The translations under genes were made by a program, and so were the position numbers. Below, in pieces: positions 41,015-50,189 of a DNA stretch of 64,000 nt. Source of the stretch: Pseudomonas sp. DTU_2021_1001937_2_SI_NGA_ILE_001 (GTDB taxonomy: Bacteria; Pseudomonadota; Gammaproteobacteria; Pseudomonadales; Pseudomonadaceae); assembly GCF_032463525.1 (NCBI RefSeq), contig NZ_CP135971.1, forward strand, positions 4,838,501 through 4,902,500. The letters run 5' to 3'. Position 1 is the first letter of the stretch. Each line of letters starts with the position of its first letter. The notes below the pieces were generated by a model. The model worked only from the letters and a program-made list of their open reading frames with translations, did not search any database and was not told where the DNA came from.

Positions 41015-42841
41015 ATGGAATCTCAGTGTATGTCCCCAGCACCCGTCGCCTGCACCCTTGCTGACTGGCAAGGTTTCTACCGTAACGCTCAACAGCCCCG
41101 CGAGCTGCTCCATGCCCTGCTGGGCAGCCTGAGCCAGGACGATGCCGCCTGGATCACCCTGGCCAGCCCGGCGCTGCTGGAGGCCCAGCTCGATGCCTTG
41201 CAGGCACGCCTGGACGCGGCGGGTGGCAACCTGGACAGCCTGCCGCTGTACGGCGTGCCGTTCGCCATCAAGGACAACATCGACGCCGCCGGCTGGCCGA
41301 CCACTGCGGCCTGCGAGGCCTTCGCCTACGTGGCCGAAGCCGATGCCACCGTGGTGCAGCGCCTGCGCGCCGCCGGTGCGGTGCTGATCGGCAAGACCAA
41401 CCTCGACCAGTTCGCCACTGGCCTGGTCGGCACCCGTTCGCCGTTCGGTGCCGTGCCCAACAGCTTCAATCCCGACTACGTCAGCGGCGGCTCCAGCTCG
41501 GGTTCGGCCAGCGTCGTAGCGCGCGGCCTGGTGCCGTTTTCACTGGGCACCGACACCGCCGGCTCCGGGCGCGTGCCGGCCGGCTTCAACAACATCGTCG
41601 GCCTCAAGCCGACCAAGGGCTGGCTGCCCAACACCGGCCTGGTGCCGGCCTGCCGCTCGGTGGACTGCATCTCGGTGTTCGCCCTGAGCGTCGACGACGC
41701 CGAAGTGGTGGCCAAGCTCGCCGGCGGCTATGACGCCGCCGACCCCTACAGCCGCCAGAACCCGTACCGCGCGCCAGTGGCCATTGGCGCCGCACCGCGC
41801 CTGGCGGTGCCCGACCGCCTGGAGTTCTGCGCCGATGAGCAGACCCAGGCGGTCTTCGAACAGGCCCTCAAGGACCTGCAGGCCCTGGGTGCGCAGCTGG
41901 AAACCATCGACTTCAGCCCGTTCCGCACCCTGGCCGAGCAGCTTTACCAAGGCCCCTGGGTGGCCGAGCGTACCGTGGCGGTCGAGGGCGTCGACCCCGA
42001 GACCATGGACCCGGTGGTGCGTGGCATCGTCGAGGGCGGCAAGCGCTACAGCGCCTGCGATGCCTACAAGGCCGAATACCTGCGCGCCGAGCTGTCGCGC
42101 CAGATCAACGACAGCCTGGCCGGCTTCGATGCCCTGGTGGTGCCGACCTCGCCGACCATCCGGCGCATCAGTGAAATGGCCCAGGAACCGGTGCTGTTCA
42201 ACAGCCAGTTCGGCACCTACACCAACTTCACCAACCTGGCCGACCTCTCGGCCCTGGCCGTACCGGCCGGCCTGCGTGGCGACGGCCTGCCGGCCGGCAT
42301 CACCTTCCTCGCGCCGGCCTGGCACGACCTGGCCCTGGCCAGCCTGGGCAAGCGCTGGCAGCAATCCCTGGACCTGACCCTGGGCGCCACCGGGCGCCGC
42401 CTGCCGACTCCGGCACCTGTGGTGCAGGCGCCGGGCAGCGTGCGGGTGGCGGTGGTTGGTGCGCACCTGACCGGCATGCCGCTGAACTTCCAGCTCACCA
42501 GCCGCGATGCGGTGCTGGTGGAGCAGACCCTCACCGCCAGCGACTACCGCCTCTACGCACTGCCCGGCACCGTGCCGCCCAAGCCGGGCCTGGCGCGCAG
42601 CCAGGAGGGCAGCGCGATCATCGTCGAACTGTGGGACATCCCGCTGGCGCGCTTCGGCGAATTCGTCGCGGAAATCCCGCCACCGCTGGGCATCGGCAAC
42701 CTGCAGCTGGCCGACGGCCGCTGGGTCAAGGGCTTCATCTGCGAGCCGCTGGCGATCCAGGGTGCCCGTGACATCACCGCTTTCGGCGGCTGGCGCGCGT
42801 TCATCGCCAGCCAATCGGCCAACGCCCCGCAACGCGCCTAA
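41015..42841 (+). CDS. atzF: Allophanate hydrolase
   Basis: A 608-aa amidase-signature enzyme that hydrolyses allophanate to ammonium and CO2. The Ser-Ser-Lys catalytic core is intact: Lys86 in VPFAIKDNID, the GGSSSGSASVVA stretch (about 158-170) and the nucleophile region DTAGSGRVPAGFNN. The C-terminal domain (about 470-600, VAVVGAHLTGMPLNFQLTSR) is typical of full-length AtzF/DUR1-type hydrolases. ATGs at 41015 and 41030 are both possible starts. The gene is 10 nt before uca and works with it as urea amidolyase. Confidence 0.93.
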   Translation: MESQCMSPAPVACTLADWQGFYRNAQQPRELLHALLGSLSQDDAAWITLASPALLEAQLDALQARLDAAGGNLDSLPLYGVPFAIKDNIDAAGWPTTAACEAFAYVAEADATVVQRLRAAGAVLIGKTNLDQFATGLVGTRSPFGAVPNSFNPDYVSGGSSSGSASVVARGLVPFSLGTDTAGSGRVPAGFNNIVGLKPTKGWLPNTGLVPACRSVDCISVFALSVDDAEVVAKLAGGYDAADPYSRQNPYRAPVAIGAAPRLAVPDRLEFCADEQTQAVFEQALKDLQALGAQLETIDFSPFRTLAEQLYQGPWVAERTVAVEGVDPETMDPVVRGIVEGGKRYSACDAYKAEYLRAELSRQINDSLAGFDALVVPTSPTIRRISEMAQEPVLFNSQFGTYTNFTNLADLSALAVPAGLRGDGLPAGITFLAPAWHDLALASLGKRWQQSLDLTLGATGRRLPTPAPVVQAPGSVRVAVVGAHLTGMPLNFQLTSRDAVLVEQTLTASDYRLYALPGTVPPKPGLARSQEGSAIIVELWDIPLARFGEFVAEIPPPLGIGNLQLADGRWVKGFICEPLAIQGARDITAFGGWRAFIASQSANAPQRA

Positions 42842-42851
42842 GGAGCCTGTC

Positions 42852-45800
42852 ATGTTCGATACCGTTCTGATCGCCAACCGCGGTGAAATCGCCGTACGCG
42901 CCATTCGCACGCTCAAGCGCCTGGGCGTACGCAGCGTCGCGGTGTACTCCGACGCCGACCGCAATGCCCAGCATGTGCGCGATGCCGATGTGGCCATCGC
43001 CCTGGGCGGTGACAAGCCGGCCGACAGCTACCTGCGCACCGACAAGATCCTGGCTGCCGCTCGGGAAACCGGTGCCCTGGCGATCTATCCGGGCTATGGC
43101 TTCCTGTCCGAGAGCGCCGAGTTCGCGGAGGCCTGCGAACAGGCCGGTATCGCCTTCGTCGGCCCGACCCCAGGACAGATCCGTGAGTTCGGCCTCAAGC
43201 ACCGTGCTCGTGAGCTGGCCGCCGAGGCGGGGGTGCCCATGGCCCCCGGCACTGGCCTGTTGCAGAGCCTGGAAGAAGCCGTCGAGGCGGCGGCCGCCAT
43301 CGGCTACCCGGTCATGCTCAAGACCACCGCCGGTGGTGGCGGTATCGGCCTGACCCGCTGCGCCGACGAGCCATCGCTGCGCAGCGCCTATGAAAGCGTC
43401 AAGCGCATGGGCGAGCAGTTCTTCAGCGACGCCGGGGTGTTTCTCGAACGTTTCGTCGACCAGGCGCGCCATGTCGAAGTGCAGATCTTCGGCGACGGCC
43501 AGGGCCGTGTCGTGGCACTGGGCGAGCGCGACTGCTCGTTGCAGCGGCGCAACCAGAAAGTGGTCGAGGAAACTCCGGCGCCGAACCTGCCGCAGGCCAC
43601 CCGCGAACGCCTGCATGCCGCAGCGGTGCAACTGGGCCAGTCGGTGAGCTACCGCAGCGCCGGCACCGTGGAGTTCATCTACGACGCCGCGCGTGACGAT
43701 TTCTACTTCCTCGAAGTGAATACCCGCCTGCAGGTCGAGCACCCGGTCACCGAGATGGTCACCGGCCTGGACCTGATCGAATGCATGCTGCAGGTGGCAG
43801 CCGGTGTGACGCCGGACTGGCTGGCCCTGGAGCGCGCGCCGCGGGGCGCGGCCATCGAAGTACGCCTGTACGCCGAAGACCCGCTGAAGAACTTCCTGCC
43901 CAGCCCCGGTGTACTCACCGATGTGTATTTCCCTGACGACGTACGCGTGGATGGTTGGGTCAGCACCGGCAGCGAAGTGTCGGCCTTCTACGACCCGATG
44001 ATCGCCAAGCTGATCGTGCATGGCCGCGACCGCGCCGAGGCCATCGAGCGTATGCGCGCTGCCCTGGCCGCCACGCGCCTGCACGGCATCACCAGCAACC
44101 TCGACTACCTGCGCCAGGTGGTGGCCGACGAGCGCTTCGCCCGTGGCCAGGTGTGGACCCGGCTGCTCGATGACTTCGCCTTCCAGGCCAGCGTCATCGA
44201 GGTGCTGGAGCCGGGCACCTATTCCAGCGTGCAGGACGCACCGGGCCGCCTCGGCTACTGGGACATCGGTGTGCCGCCGTCCGGGCCGATGGACGAATAT
44301 GCTTTCCGCCTGGCCAACCGCATCGTCGGTAACCATGCCAGTGCCGCCGGCCTGGAGTTCACCCTGCAGGGCCCGAGCCTGCGCTTTCACTGTGATGCAC
44401 TGATCGCCCTGACCGGTGCCGATTGCCCGGCCGAGCTGGATGGCCAGGCCATCGACTACTGGCAGCCGGTGGCGGTACGCGCCGGCCAGGTGCTGCGCCT
44501 GGGCCGTGCGCGCAGTGGCTGCCGTACCTACCTGGCGGTGCGCAATGGCCTGGACGTGCCGCTGTATCTGGGCAGCCGTTCGACCTTTGCCCTCGGCCAG
44601 TTCGGCGGGCATGCCGGGCGCATCCTGCGTACCTCCGACATGCTCGCGGTGTCGCAACCGGCGTTGCCGGCCTGCACCACACCCGCGCCAGTCAGCGTGC
44701 CGCAGGCGGTGCACCCAGAGCTGATCCCCCGCTACGGCACCACCTGGGACATCGGCGTGCTCTACGGCCCGCACGGAGCTCCGGATTTCTTCACCAGCGA
44801 AGCCATCGAGCAGTTCTTCGCTGCCGAATGGGAGGTGCATTACAACTCCAACCGCCTGGGTGTGCGGCTGTCCGGCCCCAAGCCGAGCTGGACCCGTGCC
44901 GACGGTGGTGAGGCCGGTCTGCATCCGTCCAACGTGCACGACTGCGAATACGCCATCGGTGCGATCAACTTCACCGGCGACTTTCCGGTCATCCTCACCA
45001 AGGACGGCCCGAGCCTGGGCGGTTTCGTCTGCCCGGTGACCATCGCCAAGGCCGAGCTGTGGAAGGTCGGCCAGGTCAAGCCGGGCGACCGCCTGCGCTT
45101 TCACCCGATCAGCTTCCAGCAGGCGCAGAGTCTGGAGCAGGCGCAGCTGGGCTGCATCGAAAGCCTGGCGCCGATCAGCGCGCTGCCGCTGCCGGCCCCG
45201 GCTCTGGCGCCTGCCGGCACCGCGTCGGCAACCATCCTGGCCGAGCTGCCGGCCGCAGGCAGCCGCCCACGGGTGGTCTATCGCCAGGCCGGCGATGCCT
45301 ACATCCTTCTCGAATACGGCGACAACGTGCTCGACCTGGCCCTGCGCCTGCGCGTGCACCTGCTGATGGAGGCGCTGAAGGCCGAGCCGCTTCGCGGCCT
45401 CGAAGAATTGGCGCCGGGCGTGCGTTCCCTGCAACTGCGCTACGACAGCCGCGTGCTGCATCAGCAGGCGCTGGTCGAGCACCTGCTGGCGTTGGAGTCG
45501 CGCCTGGGCGATGTCGCCGGGCTGAAGATTCCCACGCGCATCATTCATCTGCCGATGGCCTTCGAAGACAGCGCCACCCTCGGCGCGGTGCAGCGTTACC
45601 GCGAGACGGTGCGCAGCGAAGCGCCATGGCTGCCGAACAACGTGGACTTCCTGCAGCGCATCAACGGCCTCGACGACCGCGAACAGGTACGCCAGATCCT
45701 CTTCGATGCCAGCTACCTGATCCTCGGCCTGGGTGACGTCTACCTCGATGCACCCTGCGCGGTGCCGGTGGACCCGCGTCATCGCCTGCTCAGCTCCAAG

Positions 45801-46478
45801 TACAACCCGGCGCGCACCTACACCGCCGAAGGTACGGTGGGCATCGGCGGCATGTACATGTGTATCTACGGCATGGACTCGCCCGGTGGTTACCAGCTGG
45901 TCGGTCGCACCCTGCCGATCTGGAACAAGTACGTGAAGAACCCGCAGTTCGCCAATGGCCAGCCCTGGCTGCTGCACTTCTTCGACCAGGTGCGCTTCTA
46001 CCCGGTCAGCGAGGCCGAGCTGGACGCGTTCCGCGAGGCGTTCCGCGAAGGGCGTGCCGAAGTGCGCATCGAGCACTCCGAGTTCGATTTCGCCGCCTAC
46101 CAGGCGTTTCTGGCTGACAACGCCGAAAGCATCGCGGCCTTTCAGGCGCGCCAGAAGGCGGCGTTCGACAGCGAAGTGCAGCTGTGGCAGGACGACGAGC
46201 CCGAGGCACCCAAGGCCGCTGCTGCGCAGGAAGACGCCGCCGACCTGGAAGGCCACCTGGTCAGCGCCGAGATGTGCGGCAGCGTGTGGAAGGTGCTGGT
46301 CGAGCCTGGCCAGCGCGTCGAGGCCGGGACGCCGCTGCTGGTGGTCGAGGCGATGAAGATGGAACTGTCGGTCGTCGCCCCGGTGGCCGGGGTGGTCAAG
46401 TCGGTGCGTTGCCAGCCCGGCAAGGCGGTGACGCCGGGCGATGCCCTGTTGCTGCTCGACCCGGAAGAGGCCGCCTGA
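42852..46478 (+). CDS. uca: Urea carboxylase (biotin-dependent)
   Basis: A 1208-aa single-chain urea carboxylase that makes allophanate from urea, bicarbonate and ATP. It starts MFDTVLIANRGEIAVRAIRTLKRLGVRSVAVYSDAD, 6 nt after AGGAG. Domains in order: biotin carboxylase (about 1-450, KTTAGGGGIGL and EVNTRLQVEHPVTEM), KipA-like carboxyltransferase (about 460-780), KipI-like domain (about 800-1010), and a C-terminal biotinyl domain with Lys1169 in VEAMKMELS. Without the DUF1989 (CgdA/CgdB-type) partners of guanidine carboxylases, and with UrtABCDE alongside, urea is the expected substrate. Confidence 0.94.
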   Translation: MFDTVLIANRGEIAVRAIRTLKRLGVRSVAVYSDADRNAQHVRDADVAIALGGDKPADSYLRTDKILAAARETGALAIYPGYGFLSESAEFAEACEQAGIAFVGPTPGQIREFGLKHRARELAAEAGVPMAPGTGLLQSLEEAVEAAAAIGYPVMLKTTAGGGGIGLTRCADEPSLRSAYESVKRMGEQFFSDAGVFLERFVDQARHVEVQIFGDGQGRVVALGERDCSLQRRNQKVVEETPAPNLPQATRERLHAAAVQLGQSVSYRSAGTVEFIYDAARDDFYFLEVNTRLQVEHPVTEMVTGLDLIECMLQVAAGVTPDWLALERAPRGAAIEVRLYAEDPLKNFLPSPGVLTDVYFPDDVRVDGWVSTGSEVSAFYDPMIAKLIVHGRDRAEAIERMRAALAATRLHGITSNLDYLRQVVADERFARGQVWTRLLDDFAFQASVIEVLEPGTYSSVQDAPGRLGYWDIGVPPSGPMDEYAFRLANRIVGNHASAAGLEFTLQGPSLRFHCDALIALTGADCPAELDGQAIDYWQPVAVRAGQVLRLGRARSGCRTYLAVRNGLDVPLYLGSRSTFALGQFGGHAGRILRTSDMLAVSQPALPACTTPAPVSVPQAVHPELIPRYGTTWDIGVLYGPHGAPDFFTSEAIEQFFAAEWEVHYNSNRLGVRLSGPKPSWTRADGGEAGLHPSNVHDCEYAIGAINFTGDFPVILTKDGPSLGGFVCPVTIAKAELWKVGQVKPGDRLRFHPISFQQAQSLEQAQLGCIESLAPISALPLPAPALAPAGTASATILAELPAAGSRPRVVYRQAGDAYILLEYGDNVLDLALRLRVHLLMEALKAEPLRGLEELAPGVRSLQLRYDSRVLHQQALVEHLLALESRLGDVAGLKIPTRIIHLPMAFEDSATLGAVQRYRETVRSEAPWLPNNVDFLQRINGLDDREQVRQILFDASYLILGLGDVYLDAPCAVPVDPRHRLLSSKYNPARTYTAEGTVGIGGMYMCIYGMDSPGGYQLVGRTLPIWNKYVKNPQFANGQPWLLHFFDQVRFYPVSEAELDAFREAFREGRAEVRIEHSEFDFAAYQAFLADNAESIAAFQARQKAAFDSEVQLWQDDEPEAPKAAAAQEDAADLEGHLVSAEMCGSVWKVLVEPGQRVEAGTPLLVVEAMKMELSVVAPVAGVVKSVRCQPGKAVTPGDALLLLDPEEAA

Positions 46479-46479
46479 G

Positions 46480-47202
46480 ATGCAACTGCTCGGCCCGGCG
46501 CCGCGTGGCAAGGAGCGCCCTGAAAGCCTTGCCGAGCGCATCTATGCGCAGCTCAAGGATGACATCTTCGAGTTTCGCCTGTTGCCGGGCGACCGCTTCT
46601 CCGAAAGCGAGATCGCCGTGCGCATGTCGGCCAGCCGCACCCCGGTGCGTCTGGCGCTGTATCGCTTGGAGCGCGAAGGCTACCTGGAGGTGTATTTCCG
46701 CAGTGGCTGGCAGGTACGGCCGTTCGATTTCCAGCACTTCGAAGAGCTGTACGACGTGCGTGTGGTGCTGGAGATGGAAGCGGTCAAGCGCCTCTGCGAA
46801 TGGCCCGACACCTGTTGGCCCGAGGCCCTGCAGCAACTGGTGCAGACCTGGCAGGTGGCGCCCGCGGCGCGCCTGCAGGACGGTGCCGAGGTGTCGCGGC
46901 TGGACGAACGCTTCCATTGCCAGCTGCTGGAGGCGGCGGGTAATCGCGAGATGGCCCGCCTGCACGCCGAGGTCAGTGAAAAGATCCGCATCATCCGGCG
47001 CCTGGATTTCACCCGCCAGCCGCGCATCGAACTCACCTACGAGGAGCATGCGCGAATTCTGGAGGCGATCCTGCGTCGGCGCTGTGAGCAAGCCCAGTCG
47101 TTATTGAAGGCCCACATAGAGGTCAGCAAGGCCGAAGTCCGCAAGGTCACCCTGCACATGCTGCACAACGCCCGGCAACGGGCGCTGGCCGGGCAGGGCT
47201 GA
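46480..47202 (+). CDS. GntR-family transcriptional regulator of the urea block
   Basis: A 240-aa FadR/FCD-subfamily regulator. The winged helix is at the N-terminus (ERIYAQLKDDIFEFRLLPGDRFSESEIAVRMSASRTPVRLALYRLEREGYL), and the FCD ligand domain begins at about residue 90 (FEELYDVRVVLEMEAVKRL). The ATG at 46480 is 1 nt after the uca stop, so it belongs to the atzF-uca transcript. The ligand is unknown; control of urea uptake and degradation is inferred from context. It may act on its own operon and on urtA. Confidence 0.88.
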   Translation: MQLLGPAPRGKERPESLAERIYAQLKDDIFEFRLLPGDRFSESEIAVRMSASRTPVRLALYRLEREGYLEVYFRSGWQVRPFDFQHFEELYDVRVVLEMEAVKRLCEWPDTCWPEALQQLVQTWQVAPAARLQDGAEVSRLDERFHCQLLEAAGNREMARLHAEVSEKIRIIRRLDFTRQPRIELTYEEHARILEAILRRRCEQAQSLLKAHIEVSKAEVRKVTLHMLHNARQRALAGQG

Positions 47203-47275
47203 AGGGGAGGACTGTTTCGATGCTGCCGCCCAACCGTCACGCGTTAACAATCGAATCTGTCAATGGAGAGTTCCT

Positions 47276-48541
47276 ATGCGCCGTCGTAGCCTGATCAAGG
47301 CCTTCACCCTGTCCGCTTCCATCGCCGCCATGGGCATGAGCTGGACCATCCAGGCCGCCGACACCATCAAGGTCGGTATCCTGCACTCGCTGTCCGGCAC
47401 CATGGCCATCTCCGAGACCTCGCTCAAGGACATGGCGCTGATGACCATCGACGAAATCAACGCCAAGGGTGGCGTCAACGGCAAGCAGCTGGAGCCGGTG
47501 GTGGTCGACCCGGCTTCCAACTGGCCGCTGTTCGCGGAAAAGGGCCGGCAGCTGCTGACCCAGGACAAGGTCGCCGTGGTGTTCGGCTGCTGGACCTCGG
47601 TGTCGCGCAAGTCGGTGCTGCCGGTGTTCGAGGAACTCAATGGCCTGCTGTTCTACCCGGTGCAGTACGAAGGTGAAGAGATGTCGCCGAACGTGTTCTA
47701 CACCGGCGCGGCGCCGAACCAGCAGGCGATTCCGGCGGTGGAATACCTGATGAGCGAGGACGGCGGCGCGGCCAAGCGCTTCTTCCTGCTGGGTACCGAT
47801 TACGTGTACCCGCGCACCACCAACAAGATTCTGCGCGCCTTCCTGCACAGCAAAGGCGTGAAGGACAGCGACATCGAAGAGGTCTACACGCCGTTCGGCC
47901 ACAGCGACTACCAGACCATCGTTGCCAACATCAAGAAGTTCTCCGCCGGCGGCAAGACCGCTGTGATCTCCACCGTCAACGGCGATTCCAACGTGCCGTT
48001 CTACAAGGAACTGGCCAACCAGGGCCTGAAAGCCACCGACGTACCGGTGGTGGCCTTCTCGGTGGGTGAGGAAGAACTGCGCGGCATCGACACCAAGCCG
48101 CTGGTCGGTCACCTGGCCGCCTGGAACTACTTCCAGTCGGTGGATAACCCGGTCAACAAGAAATTCGTGGCCGACTGGAAAGCCTACGCCAAGAAGAAAA
48201 ACCTGCCGGGCGCCGACAAGGCAGTGACCAACGACCCGATGGAAGCCACCTACGTGGGCATCCACATGTGGGCCCAGGCGGTGGAGAAGGCCAAGTCCAC
48301 CGATGTCGACAAGGTCCGCGAGGCCATGGCCGGGCAGACCTTCGCTGCGCCGTCGGGCTTCACCCTGACCATGGACAAGACCAACCACCACCTGCACAAG
48401 CCGGTGATGATCGGCGAGGTCGAGGACAACGGCCAGTTCAACGTGGTCTGGCAGACCAAGGAACCGATCCGCGCCCAGCCGTGGAGCCCGTACATCCCGG
48501 GTAACGACAAGAAGCCGGACCATCCGGTGAAGAGCAACTGA
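47276..48541 (+). CDS. urtA: Urea ABC transporter substrate-binding protein UrtA
   Basis: A 421-aa periplasmic binding protein of the branched-chain-amino-acid-type (Leu/Ile/Val) fold, UrtA branch. It starts MRRRSLIKAFTLSASIAAMGMSW after GGAG; the RRRSLIK stretch suggests a twin-arginine signal and the peptide ends IQA-AD (about residue 28). Core segments: KVGILHSLSGTMAISETSLKDMALM, VVFGCWTSVSRKSVLPVFEELNGLLFYPVQYEGEE. It is the receptor for UrtBCDE. A REP-like hairpin lies after it. Confidence 0.94.
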   Translation: MRRRSLIKAFTLSASIAAMGMSWTIQAADTIKVGILHSLSGTMAISETSLKDMALMTIDEINAKGGVNGKQLEPVVVDPASNWPLFAEKGRQLLTQDKVAVVFGCWTSVSRKSVLPVFEELNGLLFYPVQYEGEEMSPNVFYTGAAPNQQAIPAVEYLMSEDGGAAKRFFLLGTDYVYPRTTNKILRAFLHSKGVKDSDIEEVYTPFGHSDYQTIVANIKKFSAGGKTAVISTVNGDSNVPFYKELANQGLKATDVPVVAFSVGEEELRGIDTKPLVGHLAAWNYFQSVDNPVNKKFVADWKAYAKKKNLPGADKAVTNDPMEATYVGIHMWAQAVEKAKSTDVDKVREAMAGQTFAAPSGFTLTMDKTNHHLHKPVMIGEVEDNGQFNVVWQTKEPIRAQPWSPYIPGNDKKPDHPVKSN

Positions 48542-48563
48542 GGCCGTTTCCTTTTTTACCCTT

Positions 48564-48600
48564 ATGGCTGTGGGAGCGAGCGTGCTCGCTTTCACGGCTC
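48564..48600. repeat. REP-like hairpin between urtA and urtB
   Basis: The sequence GGGAGCGAGCGTGCTCGCTTTC (22 nt, about 48572-48593) contains the palindrome GAGCGAGC-GT-GCTCGC, and belongs to the GAGCGAGCTTGCTCGCGAA class seen at about 54920-55002. Position after the binding-protein gene suggests mRNA stabilisation or differential expression. Confidence 0.55.
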
Positions 48601-48611
48601 AGGTCATTGCC

Positions 48612-50189
48612 ATGCCCAATTCCCTATTGCGTCTGCTCCTGATCCTGGCCTTGCTGCTGCCTGCGCTGGCGCGGGCCAGCGATGCCGGTGATTTCGTCGC
48701 CGGCAATTCCACGCAGCAGGCCGACCTGCTGGAAAACTGGGCCGCCAACCCGGTGGCCGAGCGCCTGCCCCTGCTCGAGGCCTTGCGCGATGGCCGTGTC
48801 GCGGTCGACGACAGCAAGCGGGCCTATATCGAAAGTGGCGAACGCTACGTCGCCGTGGAGGCCGATGCGTCGGCCGCTGCCACGGATGAGCCGCGCAAAT
48901 TGCGCTTGAACAACCGCCTGCGCGGCCTGGTGGACACCGCGCTGGCCACTCATCAGCTTACTGCCGCCGATGCCAGCCTACGCCTGGCCGCCGCGCAGCT
49001 GCTGCAACGCACTGCGCGCCCGGCGCTGCTGGGCGTGATCAGCCATCAGGTCGCCAGCGAACAGGACAGCCAGGTGCGCGACGCTCTGCGGCTGGCGCAG
49101 GCCAACCTGCAGTTGACCGACGGCAGCCCGAGCGTGCGCCTGGCCGCCGTGCGCCTGCTCGGTGAAACCGGTGACCCGCTGGCCCGCACACGCCTGGAGA
49201 CGCTGCTGGAGCCGGGCGTGGAGCCCGATGCCACGGTGCGCATCGCCGCGCAGACCAGCCTGGCGCAGGTCAAGCGCAAGCTGCTGATCGGCGACCTGCT
49301 CGGCCAGGCGTTCTCTGGCCTGTCGCTGGGTTCGATCCTGCTGCTCGCCGCCCTGGGCCTGGCCATCACCTTCGGTCTGCTGGGGGTCATCAACATGGCC
49401 CACGGCGAGATGCTCATGCTCGGCGCCTACACCACTTACGTGGTGCAGTTGATGTTCCAGCGCTATGCACCGGGTGCCCTGGAGTTCTACCCGCTGGCCG
49501 CGCTGCCGCTGGCTTTCCTGACCACCGCGCTGATAGGCATGGCCCTGGAGCGCACGGTGATCCGCCACCTGTATGGCCGGCCACTGGAAACCCTGCTGGC
49601 CACCTGGGGCATCAGCCTGATGCTGATCCAGGCGGTGCGCCTGATCTTCGGTGCGCAGAACGTCGAGGTCGCCAACCCCGGCTGGCTGTCCGGGGGCGTG
49701 CAGGTGCTGCCGAACCTGGTGCTGCCGTACAACCGCATCGTGATCATCGGCTTCGCGCTGTTCGTGGTGGCACTGACCTGGCTGCTGCTCAACCGCACGC
49801 GCTTGGGCCTGAACGTGCGCGCCGTGACCCAGAACCGCAACATGGCCGCCTGCTGCGGCGTGCCCACCGGGCGTGTCGACATGCTCGCCTTCGGCCTGGG
49901 CTCGGGCATCGCCGGCCTGGGCGGTGTGGCCCTCAGCCAGATCGGCAACGTCGGCCCGGACCTGGGCCAGGGCTACATCATCGACTCGTTCCTGGTGGTG
50001 GTGCTCGGCGGTGTCGGGCAACTGGCCGGCAGCGTCCTGGCGGCGTTCGGCCTGGGCGTGGCCAACAAGGTACTCGAACCACAGATCGGCGCGGTGCTGG
50101 GCAAGATCCTGATCCTGGCGCTGATCATTCTGTTTATCCAGAAACGCCCCCAAGGGCTCTTCGCACTCAAGGGTAGGGTGATCGACTGA
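48612..50189 (+). CDS. urtB: Urea ABC transporter permease UrtB
   Basis: A 525-aa permease. It begins with a signal-like hydrophobic stretch (MPNSLLRLLLILALLLPALARA), followed by a long soluble segment (about 25-225) containing repeated helical pairs (e.g. ASLRLAAAQLLQRTARPAL and PSVRLAAVRLLGETGDP) resembling HEAT-like repeats. From about residue 230 comes the LivH-type membrane domain with LGVINMAHGEMLMLGAYTTYVV. A longer N-terminus is usual for UrtB. An ATG at 48564 is possible but would precede the REP hairpin. It overlaps urtC by 1 nt. Confidence 0.92.
   Translation: MPNSLLRLLLILALLLPALARASDAGDFVAGNSTQQADLLENWAANPVAERLPLLEALRDGRVAVDDSKRAYIESGERYVAVEADASAAATDEPRKLRLNNRLRGLVDTALATHQLTAADASLRLAAAQLLQRTARPALLGVISHQVASEQDSQVRDALRLAQANLQLTDGSPSVRLAAVRLLGETGDPLARTRLETLLEPGVEPDATVRIAAQTSLAQVKRKLLIGDLLGQAFSGLSLGSILLLAALGLAITFGLLGVINMAHGEMLMLGAYTTYVVQLMFQRYAPGALEFYPLAALPLAFLTTALIGMALERTVIRHLYGRPLETLLATWGISLMLIQAVRLIFGAQNVEVANPGWLSGGVQVLPNLVLPYNRIVIIGFALFVVALTWLLLNRTRLGLNVRAVTQNRNMAACCGVPTGRVDMLAFGLGSGIAGLGGVALSQIGNVGPDLGQGYIIDSFLVVVLGGVGQLAGSVLAAFGLGVANKVLEPQIGAVLGKILILALIILFIQKRPQGLFALKGRVID

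Noticed and set aside
42801..46541. Open frame of 1246 codons opposite uca
   Set aside because: Antisense shadow of the urea carboxylase gene; composition biased and no domain visible.
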